Of a stretch of DNA of 64,000 nucleotides, positions 1 to 26,900 are shown piece by piece. The notes below the pieces were generated by a model. The model worked only from the letters and a program-made list of their open reading frames with translations, searched no databases and was not told where the DNA came from. Numbering within the stretch: position 1 is the first letter of the stretch; each line of letters begins with the position of its first letter. The DNA comes from Maylandia zebra (lineage: Eukaryota; Chordata; Actinopteri; Cichliformes; Cichlidae). The translations under genes were made by a program, and so were the position numbers. The stretch is taken from contig NC_135183.1 of NCBI RefSeq assembly GCF_041146795.1, forward strand, positions 8,877,340 through 8,941,339, read 5' to 3'.

Positions 1-252
1 TCCTTCAACAGACAGTACATCTGGAAACAGGCAAACCAAGAATGATGAAGATGTGTTCATTAGTAACACACTTACTTAAATGAAAAGCTTTTTTTTTTTT
101 TTTTACAAGTTGGTGATTATGCAAAGAAATGCTTTGTACAAAGTAACTGACAAGTTTCAAAAGCAGTTTCAATCTAACTGTGTACATAAACTAAACATCC
201 TTGAATATTCTATGTCTGAGATGGAATAGACAATTATGTGGCAGGAAATTAC

Positions 253-11493
<11,241 letters not shown>

Positions 11494-11544
11494 CTTTCTC
11501 TCTGTCTCCCAGCTCAGTTACACAGATAAGCTGCAGAGTGCAAC
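11494..11544 (-). other. pik3ca: 5' UTR part of pik3ca first coding exon
   Basis: The exon with the start codon extends upstream to a pyrimidine-rich acceptor (AG at 11545-11546 on the minus strand, preceded by a T run). About 51 nt of leader therefore precede the ATG, and an upstream non-coding exon must exist. An in-frame stop (TAA) lies in this leader, which supports the ATG chosen. Confidence 0.7.
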
Positions 11545-14500
11545 CTGAAAAAGAGCAACACTCATTAGTGCAAATAACAGGAAATTCTGTTAAGCTCAAG
11601 TTGCAATGGTGACACCAATCAAAACAACTAGAGTGCTTCAATACAGTTTATATGATGCATTTGTTCATGAAATATATCAAGTCAAAAACATGACCAACTG
11701 GCAAATCTTGTTCGAATGCGTATGAGCAACATACACAAGGTAACCCATTGCACGTTCATTGTGACTTTAAACACTCCATTAAGCACCTTAATGCATGAAA
11801 TTTGATGAGTTATGGCCCAACAGGAGCTACATCTGCTTGAATGGTTGCCAGCACCGCTTGCTCAATCTGCTTTACTTCCAAGTCACTGTGGTTTAGGCTC
11901 AGCTGTGCTCAGTGAGTTAAAGAGAACAAACATGTTCGATCAACCACATTAAAGCAGGGCTGAAACTAGTTCTGTGAGCGCAGCACACACAGCATGTGCA
12001 AAAACTGGAATAGTTTGTCAGTCGAGAGTATATTACCGGCATAACTGTTTGTTTGTTTTTTTAAAAAGAGATTTACCTTACAGATAACATTACTATAGAC
12101 AAATGCTTACTAGTTGATCACAAAGACCCATAAAGCATATTATCAAAAATTAATTTCTATATAGCCTTTACCCAAAGCAAGAGTAATCTAAAATATTAAA
12201 TTATTCAGCTTTAAACATCTGTTGTTATACATGAAGCTAATTTGGAGTAACATTCCTGTCACATTGGTTTTCCACCCTGCCCTCACAAGAAAATACATTT
12301 TTACTCAATTACTGTCTGTTTGGTTTAGCAATGTCATGAAGACAACCTTTGTTTGGATTCAGTCACATTTCCTGATCACTGTTCTAGTCTTGCACTCTCC
12401 TATATTTAGAGCATCACCTTGTAAAATTTCCAGTCCATTTGTTAGCAAGTCAAACTTCTGCCTGGGTTACCATTTGCTATCCTGAAACCATTAGTAGATT
12501 AGATATGTTTTGAAGTGGAGGTATATGAGATATCCCTATAGTCAGTATATTAAGACAATAAAGGGTACGTAATAGACAGAACTACAAGCACAGACACCAA
12601 GTAATGTACTACTATGGAAGGGATCAGCAACAATAACCTTACCAGTCCTTTGTGATATCTGTTACAATATAACAGCTTCTTCAAAGCCATCAGACTTCAT
12701 TGACAAAAAGTTATTTATATTGTATTTAAAAGGTATATAACCTTCTTGATAAGTTCGTTTTTTTAAGTTCTTGTTTGATTATCCTGTTCTAACAAAGTTA
12801 TTCAGATTTGAATTAACCCTCTAAAACATGTAGAACCATGAGAAACTGCTGTGTGAGAGCATGTTTAATCTGTGAAAACATTCCAAATTCAGAGCACACT
12901 TGAAATATTTTAGGCAAAAGTCAACCATATCCTTTTGGGAATCCAGGAGGGTTGAGCGTCTATTTGATTCTCTAAGGCAGAGATCAAATCCAGCCAAAGA
13001 CTTTCTCCACAACCCTAAAAATAACAATGCCTGTCTTCTATCCCACTTTCACAAATTATCAAATTGTAGCACCCTGTAACAAGATGCCTACACCCTGCAT
13101 TTCAACACATCCACATCAATACTTACTATAAGATTGGAAATCTGATGACCGCATAGTAACTGTACCCAAGCCACTCAGACACACATTCGCCATGGTCAGC
13201 TTAAGGTTTGAATGGTCAATCTGTGCTTAAAACTCTTCGTTTTCTTCAGTCAATGGCTAAGGAAAGCCAGGTGACCCAGTGCTGACCTATTCATTCAGAT
13301 TCAGTTAAAGCTACCAAAACACAGTTTGACATCTTTGTCTTTCCAAAAGCAAATTAAAAGAAGGTGGAAAAAAGAACAGTGTTTGAGACTCCTCTATGCA
13401 AAGGCTCTTCCTTGCCTCGGCAGATACAAGTTGGATGCTGTTGAAATTTTAATTCTAAACTGTCTGCATAAATGTTTCATGCAAATTGATCCATGTAGAT
13501 TCATCTATATTTTCATACCTGAATTCATTCATAAAGAATAAAAAACATAGAACTGCGTCAAACTTTGCACAAATTATGAAGATCTGCTGTCTTAGAACAA
13601 GTAAAAACTCATCTTTATAATAATAATAACAGAATTATTTACACACTTTTGCAAAAAATTCAGAATTAAGAATTACAAACAATTCATTTTAAATTACTAT
13701 ATTTGCTGAGTGTCACCACTAACAGTCTAATTTCTTCTTACCATCCCACAGACACTGGAAAATCTGGATTTTATATTTTAAGCATTGCAGTGAGATTTGC
13801 ATTTTGGGCCAACAGATCAGCTACTCATGTCCTACATCAGTTTCTTATTTTTTTTAAGTTTATTTTATTATTTTTTTTAATATCAACACTGATGTCCAAA
13901 CTTATCTTAATTTACCCGAGCCACAGGGAGTTTTCATCTCCTTTCTTGGTTTCTCTATTACTGCACAACACTGCCCCTGCCACTGCTCTCCACTTCACTT
14001 AAATGTAAACGTATTTCTTTATAAACAGAGAAACACAGCAGCATGTAGATAGTATGCAAATTGCAGGCAGCAGCGTAAGCCTGTGGATTTGGAATGAATC
14101 TGATTCACTAACACAAACAAAGTTGTAAGAACAAAACTGGCGGTGCACACGTGTCATGAATCTGATGGTGATTTTGCATGCACCTAATTTTTTGTGCAGG
14201 GTAAGAACATTTCAATGCACATATTAGTGAATGAGACCCATTGTGAACTGTAGACAAGTACTACTTATGTCAGCCAACACAAATACTACATCAGGCATAG
14301 ACAGACCCACTCTGAGCCAGGAAAGAAAGTAGAAGAAGAGAGGAAAAAAACCAAACAAAAAAAAACAAAAAACCTATCTACATGGAAAAAAATTATACTT
14401 TTTGAAAATTTTTTAGTAAAACGTTAAGTTAGTTAGTGTTTAGAAAAAGTTGTAAGAGTAACTTTTTTCACTGAGAAAAAAAATAATATATTGGTCAAGC

Positions 14501-14728
14501 AGGTAGGAGCTGTTACGGCTCATTTTATTCTAAAAGAACAGTTAGTTAAGGAATGTGATGGCACTAAACACTAATAGAGCCTGTGATAGCTACAAAGAGC
14601 ATCAGACTGGAGTTATCAGGCAATACTTTGATCTAATTTTACAATACCAATGTTGCCATTACATCCCACTGCCCTACACAATAGGCGCCTGGGCCTGCAG
14701 CATTTCTCTTGGGGTCTAGATCACATGG

Positions 14729-14786
14729 TGTGAGTGAGTGAGTGAGTGAGTGAGTGAGTGAGTGAGTGAGTGAGTGAGTGAGTGAG
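14729..14786. repeat. (GTGA)n microsatellite
   Basis: About 14 uninterrupted GTGA units in the pik3ca 5' intron. Confidence 0.97.
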
Positions 14787-15090
14787 GCATCTGGCAAGAT
14801 GCCTTTTGGTGCCCAACTTTGGAAATGTACTGAGGGTCTGACTTGTTGGGAGGACACCACAGGAAATATCCATAATATGCAGGTAGAGTTTAATTGTGGA
14901 GGTCTTTATCACCACATTCACCCACTACCCCTTGTCTTTTTCAATGTATAATACCAATTGGAAATTTGGAGAGCTAAATGACAGGTTAATGTTTTTGCAC
15001 CTATTGCAAACCAGCACTGCTGTAAAAAAACAAAACAAAACATATAAGTCACACAGTAAAATAAAATAAAAAAATCCAAATTCTATGAAT

Positions 15091-15245
15091 AAATTCAATT
15101 CAATTCAAACAGCAGGGTCTTGTAAGATAAAGAATCCTACAATAATACATTGACAATTGGCAATGGTTGGAAGGAAAAACTCCCTTATAACAGGAAGAAA
15201 CCTCCAGAAGAACCAGGCTAAGAAAGGGGTAGGCATCTACCATGA
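15091..15245 (-). repeat. Common teleost retroposon 3' tail, copy 2 (inverse)
   Basis: Starts with TTCAATTCAATTCAAA and runs through GAAGGAAAAACTCCCTTATA and ACAGGAAGAAACCTCC, the reverse complement of the copy at 22.16 kb. Confidence 0.75.
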
Positions 15246-16670
15246 CTGGTGAGTGGAGGAAGACAAGATAATTTTGATATCAATTTAAAATAGAGCCATG
15301 CATGTCCCAAATGCAGTATAATAAATAAATTCCAGTGTGATTAAATTACTAAGAACAAATTAAGACTAACTTAAAAACTGAAAACATACAAGTAAATTTA
15401 TAACAACACTATGCTGATGAAGCAAGCTGGAGTTCCACAGGCAGGCAATTTCACACTTGAAGCCCTAACAGCAAACACCCAGTCGCCTTTTGCCCTAGTT
15501 TATTCAAGGGACAAAATGATCAAAGTTATAAAATAAGAGGAGCAAGAGTTGAAACAGGGGAAACCCCCTGAATGGAGTAATGCTACAGCTGCTCTAAGTT
15601 CTCTGCCCAACTTAAGGTTTGTGACAGAGAGAAAAAAATGCCTGCTAGTTACAAGAAAGGAAAACGGCAAACTCTGTTTACAAAGAACTGCACCATGAAT
15701 ATGTACAAAAACAAGCTAAAATAGAAAACCCTCAGTAAGAACAACCCACCCATTGAGCAGTTCTGCGATGTGTAACCCTGATCAGGATGCAGCTAAGCAC
15801 TTCAGGACAAAAGAGGAAGCTTCTTCACAACACAGGATGTGGGGCAAGGGGAAACACTGGCCTAGACACAAGCTTGCTTTGAATACTGTCACAACTATAC
15901 AATAGATGTGTGGGCTAGCCACAGCAGGCTGGCAAGATCAAACATATGCTCGGTCTTTACAACAATCAGCTCAATAGCCCTGTGGTTAACACTAGGTTTG
16001 GCCAGTTGCACCACACTGCAAAACAAAGGAAGCTATGGGCAAACAGTGATTGACATCTAGTTTCCTCAGTCTACAGAGTGAGCTTTACCGATTCAACTAT
16101 CAGTTACCGGAGACATGACTATATTACATATAAAGCGTCTTTGCTGGACAGTGAACAGAAGACTGAGACACCGGGAGATGAATGTGAAACATACCTTAGA
16201 AAAACGCCCTCCTATTTGGACGATGGGGCAGTTCCACCCTTCATGTTTCAATCCATCTTCACGTTGTCACTGAAATGTTTGAGGAGAAAATCATAACACA
16301 AACAACAACACAGCCTGCATCAGCAGCAATTCGAGTGATTCACACTGCCTAGCAGCAGGTTAGCTAACACTGTGTTTGGGAATGACAGCTCAGAGATGAC
16401 AACTACTTTACAACGTTTCACGCTATAGATAAAACAATTACACAGTCTCGACAACAGCGTTTATAACCATTCCGCCTCTGGGGAACTACAAACATTATCA
16501 TTCGACTAATGTACGCCAGACTGGAAATTGTTAATGTTAGCCCCCTTCTTCTAACGTTAGCTAATAGCTAATAGTGAACCGTGTTGGGGAAAAATATATT
16601 CCCAACATAAAGAACGGGTCGTGTGTCTAATGAGGGGTGCAGATATAGCTAATTTAATGGAAGAACCTAC

Positions 16671-16960
16671 CCATATGGCTTGGCGTCAACACGGCGACGT
16701 GTTCGTGCGCTAAAAGGCTTCCCCCGGCTAATGCCAGTTAGCCAGCTTGCCTGCTAGCCAACCCCTCCGGTTCCCAACGGTGGCTCCCGGCGCCGGTCAA
16801 AGCAGGCTGTTATCCGTCTGTCAGCTTCTGCGCCAGCTATCCGTGACAGCAGCCCCGCACTGACAATCAGCTCGCTTTTGTTTTGAATTATAAGCCACAC
16901 AGTAAGTAAAGACAGACCTGCCTGTCCGGTCACGGGGACTCCACCTGAGGATGTTATGAC
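16671..16960 (-). promoter_or_regulatory. pik3ca: Probable pik3ca non-coding first exon and promoter region
   Basis: This stretch is richer in CpG than its surroundings and lies where the first exon is expected, upstream of the coding exons and facing away from zmat3. Reading the minus strand, a good donor (TATGG|GTAGGTTC) ends a possible exon at 16671. A second strong donor (CTAAG|GTATGTTTC, exon edge about 16191) could end another non-coding exon. The transcription start cannot be placed from sequence alone. Confidence 0.4.
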
Positions 16961-17029
16961 CAGCTAAACTGCTGGTCGACTGGACAAGTTGTCTTGCTGC
17001 TGCGACAATGCAGCCACGCTGTCTGTCTA

Positions 17030-18073
<1,044 letters not shown>

Positions 18074-20955
18074 ATGATGGCGCTGCAGCTTAAGAGCGGG
18101 GATGCCGCGTACTACCAGAGTGCAGAATACTGCAGAAACTACACTTCGCCGCCTGTCAGCTACGGTGACAGCAGCCATTATCTCGCACGATTGCCAGGTA
18201 AGGGGAGGCTGGTCCAGACAGGACCTGCCCTCTGACTGTCAGCAGTTCTCATGCGCATATGTGCGAGGATGGAGAAAAATCTAATCGGAGACATTTGCAT
18301 ATGATAGCGAGGATGTTTAAGCCGGTTGCCCTGATGCTGCTGTCATCATCTTAATGTCATACCGGCGGGTGTGAGGAGGGGGTTCACGAGCCACCATTCT
18401 GTTCAGGTTATAGAGCATGGATGCTGCGATGCAAAATCTGAGGTTGTCGGTACTCTTGTATCCACTCGCACTACAGGAGAGCTCCGAATCGCTTCATCCA
18501 CGAACACTCCAGGTTTGAAATATGCGAAACCTTAATGTAATGCTTAGTTTTCTATCTCGAGCACCGCTGTCTGTGAGAACAAGCGAAATAATCGTTGTGG
18601 TCTCCTTTACTTGAGTCGCTGCACAGCTGATGGTGACATGTGGCAATTATACGGAAAGTGTTTCTTCCCTGGACCTGCAAAGTCGCTGTAATAGCGGGCT
18701 TTGCTGGCTGGTTTTAGGGGACTCGAGGTCAGTGTCTGTCATAGATGATGAAGATTACCGCATGAGTTTTGATCAACCCACTTGATAATATCCGTGTCAT
18801 CAAACAGTGACTTGTCATATTCAGTTAAGGTTCTCAGTCATGGTGAAAATGTCACAGTGAATTCACGTTGCAGTAATGCATGAATGTAGGTGGATCTGGG
18901 GGTGTAAAAGTACCCCATCAATGGGACAGCCACAGAAAAAAAGAATAAGTACCATTTTCATGCATCAGCCTGCTAAGTGATGAAAAATAAGAAGAAATAA
19001 AGAAATAGACCTTTTGTGTGCCTTTCTCTGTGAATGGTTTTTCAGTTTAATAATGCTGCCACTTTTAACTTTTAACTTTGGTACTGTTATTATTGTCAAT
19101 GTTTCTATGTTAATGACTAAATGTTTTATCAGTTACCAAAGCCAATAATAACACTTGCAGCCAGAAATATGCACATGATTCCCAGCAAGATGTTTTGAAA
19201 TTATGATAGTTATCTTCTATGAGATAGAATGGACACTAATCAATATAGTAGTAGCAGCTTAATGGATTGGCCATGTGACTGTGAGTCTTTAAAGGCAAAT
19301 AACACTGACATGTTAGATATTGGACCACTGGATCATTCTATTAACATTAAGTCTTCTCTAGTAGTAGTGATAGCTGAATGATATTCAAATTGTGACTGCG
19401 GCTGATATATAAAAATGGACCTGAGGCTTTATTGTAATGGTACAGTGGGTAAATTGCAAAGTACAGTAAGACGTATCTGGTCTTTGCTGCATATACTCTT
19501 GCTTGTCCAGTGCCCAGTGAAGCAGATGGAATAAGTGCAGGAGGCATGCGCTTCTCATTGCTCTATAATTGATGTGACACATCACAGAACGACAAGAGAA
19601 ACTCTAGAGAAAATGAACACTTGGCCTATTTAGAGATTCTCGGTGGAGGCCATCAGATTCTCAGGCTCTAAGACAGGAGATTTCTTTTGTTTTTTTGCTT
19701 CTAAACCAAGAACTTTTGAGTCGAGCTCAAAAGAAATCACAAGTGACTGATTAGTGAGTAACTTCTGATTTAGTTTTAAGTAATTTTTGAAAATTACTTT
19801 TCAGACTTTGAGAACAACATTGTTAGAAAATTGTGAGGATTACAACACTTTCACCTTGTATTTTGGCCTTTAGAGTAATGCTATATAAGCTTGGTTTTGA
19901 ATGTGTCATCTAAAAAGCCTCTAATGCAAAACCACAAATGTTTTTTGACTTTGCGGCAAGGTCCACTGCTGTAGATGTTTGAATATGGTCCGCGACTCTG
20001 AGGACTGCACTATGTGGGTGCCGATCTGAGTCTAAAGAAAGAAGCAAGCTCACCTTGACCTATCTAGCTCACAGGAAAACTACAGAAAGACAAAAGAGCC
20101 AAAATAAAAGCACAGTTGGACAATGTTTGGGTTTTTGGTTTTTTTTCCTTATAACTCTGTTCATGTGTGCTAAATGAGAAGCAAAAAACAACACTTGAAA
20201 TGCAGGTTGGTTTTTATGCCATCTTTGTGTGATCATCTTCCTTGCTTGAGCATCATAACTGTGCTCCGTTTCTTTCAAACCAATCAATCATTGCCTACAG
20301 TCCATCTGCCTAGGATCATAATAGGACATTAAACTAAGTAGATGCTGATTTTGGCTTCACACTTTGGAACAAAAACAAGAGATCAAGCAAAAACAAAAAC
20401 GAAAACAACAACAACAACAACAACACAGATCAAGGCAAAATATGAACAAATGGATTTAATGTTAGTGTGTGACATACACAGCAGTTGTAGATGGCTCTGT
20501 TGGTCATTATGTTCTCTGTACTTTCAGAGAAGGACGCATTAATTGAGCTGAAAATGCCAACAAGCGCAAGGAGTGTGTGGAAAAATACAAAATAAAGCTG
20601 TTTGATGTTTTTATTTCTCGAGTTCAAGAACAGATTGACTGTAAGTGCTTCGAAACGTGACCGTGTTTTAAGATTTTAATGATGGAGCCTGAGGAGTGAG
20701 AGGCTTCAAGTTACAAATGTACAGAGATGTTAAAGGTCTCTCTGACTAGCAGAGGGACTGAAGTGCAGACGAAGAAAAGACTTGCAATTATGGTGATTGT
20801 GTAAAAAGACTGTTTAGACACTGCTCTGTAGCAAACAGATGGAGATTCACCAACAAGCACATAGCCCAGTTACATTAATCTAGAAGAATATGCCGCATAA
20901 TGAGATCTTACACAAAACTGTCGTGCCAAAAATAGTTTCTTTGCGCTGTGTGTGT

Positions 20956-20986
<31 letters not shown>

Positions 20987-23900
20987 GGGGCATGTGATAT
21001 CAGACCAAACCATCAGAAAACTGTTTTAAAATTTTGGGATCTTTTAATGATTGTAATGTAAGTTGCAAGTTAACGTGTCATTCTTGGAGGCAGTGATGGT
21101 AGAGCTGCAATATCTTCGGGCTTATCTTATATTTTTAACTGGCATACAGTAAATGCAAAGCATGTGGTTAAATGCTCAAACTACTGTGTGGTGGCACGCT
21201 GTGTTCCCCAAATTGTTTAATGACCCAAGGAAAAAGGTCAGCCGTCCTGTGGTGGGGGTTTCTGGGTTGCTGCTGTTTCACTCGGCGATCCGGGGTTCTC
21301 TCGAGGCTGCTGCCGACAAGGCCGATGCTGTCATATGCAATTGGTGCGATTAACGAACATTGCCGGGCATTGGTGTTTCATGTAGTTTAATATACTGTAC
21401 TGCTCTCATCCAACGTCCCCAGTGAAAATATGATCATCTGAAGCATAAACTATCAAGAATGTTTTTGTTTTTCTATGTGAAGGGTTTTGGTACCACTTTT
21501 AATCTTTTAATTGGTAAAACATTAATTTTATTATCGTTGTAACATTAATAACAGATTTTCCTGTTGTATTTCTCCGTCTTTGCTCTCAAGGCTCCATTTG
21601 CTGTGTTGATCTTTGCAATGCACTTTAAGTATGAGTTGGATTTTTCTGGCAATGAAGCATTATTGTTCTGTTAACTGTCTATTTACTGACTCACATTTGT
21701 GTTAACCACCTCTACTCCTGTTTACTACAAATGAGTTAGTGTTGATGCTCTCAATGGATGCCTGGGAATACCTCTGCAGGGTGCTCCAAAAACAGCATCG
21801 TGAACCTTTCATGAGGTGAAAACATGTAAGGTCAATATGTTGTGACTGTATACAAAGCTTAATTACACACAGCTGCAACATGAACTTACTGTATGTTACT
21901 GTCCTCTGGCATTTTGCTTGCGAGCTTGCTCGCCTCTCCTTTGCATGGTGAAGATGGTGAGTTCAAATACAGCAAATCCTCACAATCTCAGATGGAAAAC
22001 TGCAAACATTTTCCTGTTTACAAAATGATTCCACATTGCAGAGGGACAGCATTACTGCAACAAGTTAAATGTCCCTGAACAGGCTGACTGCGTTTTGAAT
22101 ATAAAAACCTGTTACAAACTAGCTGCTATCACAGGTACAACACACTTGTGGCCAGGTGGTTGCAGCAGATGGCCGCCCCTCCCTGAGCCTGGTTCTGATG
22201 GAGGTTTCCTCCTGTTAAAAGGGAGTTTTTCCTTCCCACTGTTGCCAAAGTGCTTGCTCATAGGGGGTCATATGATTGTTGGGTTTTTCTCTGTATCTAT
22301 TATTGTAGGATCTACTGTACAATATAAAGCGTCCTGAGGTGACTGTCGTTGTGATTTGGTGCTATATATATAAATTTGAATTGAATTGAATTATTAAAGT
22401 AGCAGCCAATGTGCTCATGAGCCATCTCCCTTCAAATCTTTTGGCCAATCCCAGCAACAATCCCACCGCACTTTTTCCAGAAACTGCATGGTCTAGGTTT
22501 CCATCTTAATGTGTGGGGCACAACACCCAGTTCTGCTCGCTCTTCCAGAGTCTCATCTTGCAGTTGACGACACTATAGTAAGGTCAGTGACTTGTCTAGC
22601 ATACCTTTCTCCTGAGGTCAGCCAGGCCAGGTGACAGATGGGCAGCTAGACATATTGGACAGACAGACTGACAGTGAGCAGCAGTCGGAAACACAAACAG
22701 CCAGGGATGTTATTTTGGGTGCATGATTCACTTCTATCGGGCGTCCGATTGGATGATGAAAGCTTCCAGCACAGTGAATTTTGACACAGCTGTTGGCCTA
22801 TTACTGACCTGACAATATAGGGAAATGCACTGACACACACACATGCAAACACACACGGATATATTATATTACTAATATTATGATACTGGAGCATCAAAAG
22901 AGAACAAACTGAAATTAGTGCCGCACCATTACTAATATCATCCCTTTTTATTATTATTTTTTCATGTAGCACTTACATAGTTGCTCCCAGCCTTCACACA
23001 CACACTCACACTGTATCAGCTTATCCAAGTAGTCACACTTCGGACTGTATTTTACTGTCGCTGCCTCTATTTGTGTGTGTGCAAACAGATGTGTATGTAA
23101 TGTCCTGTTTGCATGGCCGCAGGCACTGCAACTCAGACTACTCTTTCTGGTGCCCACTGAAATGTGAAGCTCCTCTGTCCGAGAATGTGTTTCTGTTTGG
23201 TAATTTCTCTCCAGCCTTGGGGCTATAGACATATGTACTGTAGTCACTGAGTTCCCTCACAGTGTATGTTTGATGACTGGTCAGTCAACAGTATCTCCTT
23301 AAAGGACTCTTCTACATTCATTTACTTAAATAAAATGGAGATCATATTTCCAAATAAGTGGCATTTCGATGATTTTGCGTATGTTTTGTCTTTTACAAAG
23401 AATTTTCTTTTTAAACAACTGGCTCAAAATCATCAGGTGTAAAAGCTTTCCACTACAGCTCCTGCAAATTAACATGTGCGACAGAAAAAAAAACCCAAAT
23501 GCTTTTCTGAAATATAAGCAGTAACATTCTTCAGAGTGTATTTTGATGCAGAACAAGATCACAGCCATCACAGTAGCTCTTTGAGGCTGTACTAAGGCAC
23601 AGCAGCCTTTTGAGCAAAATGATACCATCAGCAGGCCAACATGCTCACAATGGGATTGTTAAAATGCTGATGTATAGCAAGTACAGTTTTCCCTGCGTTT
23701 ACGGTGTTTGTTTATAGCTGCATTTGGTCATAAACTAAAGAGCTGGACAAACAGAAAGCTCAATATAATAATGGTAAAAAGCCAGTAGAATCATAAACTG
23801 GTTTACAGTTCACACAAAGAGGAACATGATTATCTGAACCTAGTGTCGTGGAAGGCCTTTTTGTAGTTTTTTCACACGCTTTACTCAAAAGAAAATGTCA

Positions 23901-26900
23901 TGGTGTTGTTCAAAGAAAAGAGAGCAAATTACCATTAGTCAGTCAGTGGGATACATTAGCTGATGACTGAACAGAAAGTTGTGATGATCCATTCATCCAT
24001 CACAACTTGTCTAACTTGAGGCCTCGGGGCTAGAGCCAATCCCACGGAGACGGAGCACAGCGGAGACAATTTACCAGTCTATCACATATGGAGACACGAG
24101 TCATCCATTCAGTCTCAAACACAGTTCCTGCTTGAATATAGTAAAACAGACAAGTGCCTAAAAGCCAAAAGGCTATTAAACATTAATCGAAAGAAGTTGC
24201 ATAAAATATAGAGTGCATGTAAGTGACTGTATTTTTTCATTAATGTCTGCCTTCGTCATCGCTGATATCCTTATCAAGGATTTGCTTATAGGAGGTGTCT
24301 TTGATTTCTAATATCTGTGTTTATGTGTGTAATGCAGGCCTGATTGTATTGCTTCTAATGTACCCAGGTCCAGAAACCATGTTGAAGCCTCCCCTGAGTC
24401 TCTTCAGTCTTCCCCAGCAGCCTTTCCAACACATGGATTCTTTACATCAGTTGGGACCTCCGCCAATGGCACCTGCACACCCTCTTGGTCCACCACCCAT
24501 TGCCCCCGCTCAATCTATTGGACCTCCAACTATGGCTCATGGCCAGAGTCTAGGCCTGCCTCCCATAAATGCACCTCATACATTAAGGCCTCCTCCCATT
24601 ACCCCGCCACACACTTTAGGCCCCCCTCCAATGCCTCCAGGTCAGTCATTGGGGCCTCCACCAATGGCACACACCCTGGGTCCCCCACCAGTAGATCACA
24701 CACAAGCAATAGTGCCTCCAACCATGGACCTTACACAGCAGCTGGGGCCTCCACATATGAACCCTGCACAAGCACTGGTGCCTCCACCTGTAGTGGCACC
24801 AACAGCAGGTCGATTTCCCCTCCCTCCCAGCCCCTTGTCCTCACCTCCTGCTCCCGGCCCTGACCCTTCACAGATGCCCCCAAGGCCCCTAGGACCAGCC
24901 CTCATCCCAGCTACAGTGTCCAGCCTCATCTGCGGTCCACTCCCAGGCCAGGCAGCCCCAACCAGTGAGCAGCCCCAGGATGAGGGCTCCTCGCTGGGGA
25001 CAGAGGAGCAGGAGGACTCTCTGGGACTAGAAGAACTGTGTAAACCGCTGTACTGTAAACTCTGCAACGTTACCCTCAACTCTGCTCAGCAGGCACAGGC
25101 TCACTACCAGGTCAGCTGAAAGCCAAATTCAGACATGCAGAATAGCACAGAAAAACATGTGAAGAATCAAATAAAATCGACATCTCGTATCTTTCTTTGA
25201 AGGGAAAGAACCACAGTAAAAAGCTACGAAATTTCTATGCTGGCAGTCAGCAGCCACCGGCCATCAGGATCCCAGAAGCCTTTGAGACTGCGGGCCAGAC
25301 GGCCCTGAGCTCAGGGTCCAGCGACAGTGACGCAGGCAGGCAGGTAAGGCCCATATTTAAGAACTAGTACACAGCCTACCTTAATGCTACAGTGTTAGCT
25401 TAGGAGGTGGGTGTGCTGTTGCTGAAGTGGCCTCTCGGATGATGGCGGTCACTTGCTCTGAGGAGGTGGTAGAGAACTGCATAGTCACTCTGTTTCATTT
25501 AAACAGCAGACACTCAAAGCATCCACTCACCACTGTACACTCAATCCCTGCTTTTTAAAAGTCTATTTATTCTAAGTAACCAGTGAATTTTTTTTTATTA
25601 TGTTTGCTAATAAAATAACAATCTTTCTGACAAAAAATAGCATAACTCATAGCTTCCATTAGGCTTTACTATCATTTTAAAGGCAATGTGTTCTTCCTCC
25701 TGCTGAAATGGAACATTTCTTTCCTTGTTTTCACAGTGTTTACTCCAAATCTCCTCTCACCACAAACACTGTGCTGCTTTGTCCTGTCTCTGCAGGCGCT
25801 GTATAAGGGGGCGCCCAGGGTCATCTTGGCCACAGAGAATGACTATTGTAAATTGTGCGACGCTTCCTTCAGTTCACCAGCAGTTGCGCAGGCCCACTAC
25901 CAGGGCAAGAACCATGCCAAGAAACTACGGCTGGCTGAGGCCCAACAGAACGCGAGTACCATGTAGGTTTGGGTGAAGACATGTTGGCTTTATTGGACAG
26001 AGATTTTATCCTTACTGTGTTTTATGCAGGCATAATGGAGTGGAGGCCCACTACAGACAATACCTTGTTCAGCATTAGCTGAAAAAGAAATATAGCAATT
26101 GCAATCAGATATACATTGCATTGCGCAAATATCTTGAGCCATCCATCGTTTCTTTATAATTTGCTAGAAAATTAGTATAATAAAACAGTATATAAGCAAA
26201 AGCAGTTTCTATTATTTTATAAAAGCATGCAGCTGAATATTTCTTATGACCACCTTTATTTTGCAACACAGTCTGAACTCTCTTTCTCTCAAACTTCAGG
26301 AATAGTTCTCTTGGCTTCTTAAAGGACATTCAAAGCTCTTCTTTGGATGTTGGCTGCCTTTTAGTCTGCTCTCTGTCAACATCATCCCACACTGTTCACT
26401 AATGTTGAGGCTCTGGGTAAACTAGTCTATGATTGATAGTCTTCCATTGTGAGTTTCTTTTCAAAGGTGTGCCTTTACTGCATTAGCAGTGTGCTTGGGA
26501 TCATTGTCGTGCTGAAAAATGAAGCCGTTGCCAATCAGATGCTTTCCAGATGGTGCTGTGTGGTGGATCAAAGTCTGACCAAACTTTTCTGTGGTCATCA
26601 CACTGATGGATGAAAACATCCATTTTGACAAGATCCTGCACCACTGGCTGAATTTCAGCCCCAAACCATGACAGAACCTCCACTGTGTTTTACAGATGGA
26701 TGTAGACACTTGTTGTTGTACCTCTTTCCTCACCTTCGCTGTAGATATTATCAACATTTGAACCAAACATTTCACATCTGGAATCATAACTCCAACAGGC
26801 CTGTTGATAATTACTTTAAGTCCAGTTCTTGTGTAATTTGGTATACCTCAGTCTTTTCTCCCTGTTTCCCTTCTTTAAAACAACTTCAGCCACCCTTCCA

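Larger units (their letters stand above)
11545..16670 (-). other. Long 5' UTR intron of pik3ca
   Basis: No coding exon is recognisable here on either strand. It holds a (GTGA)n tract near 14.73 kb, an inverse copy of a common teleost LINE/SINE-tail repeat at about 15.09-15.25 kb, and AT-rich unique sequence. A second non-coding pik3ca exon may lie near 16.19-16.3 kb. Confidence 0.5.
18198..24367 (+). other. zmat3 intron 1, non-coding
   Basis: A 6.2 kb intron with no supported exon. It holds a (CAA)n run (20.40 kb), a (TG)n(G)n tract (20.95-20.99 kb), one copy of a common teleost retroposon tail (22.16-22.40 kb) and a degraded SINE-like repeat (23.98-24.11 kb). Confidence 0.6.

Noticed and set aside
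14639-14921. Minus-strand frames with repeated SLTH
   Set aside because: Translation of the (GTGA)n tract.
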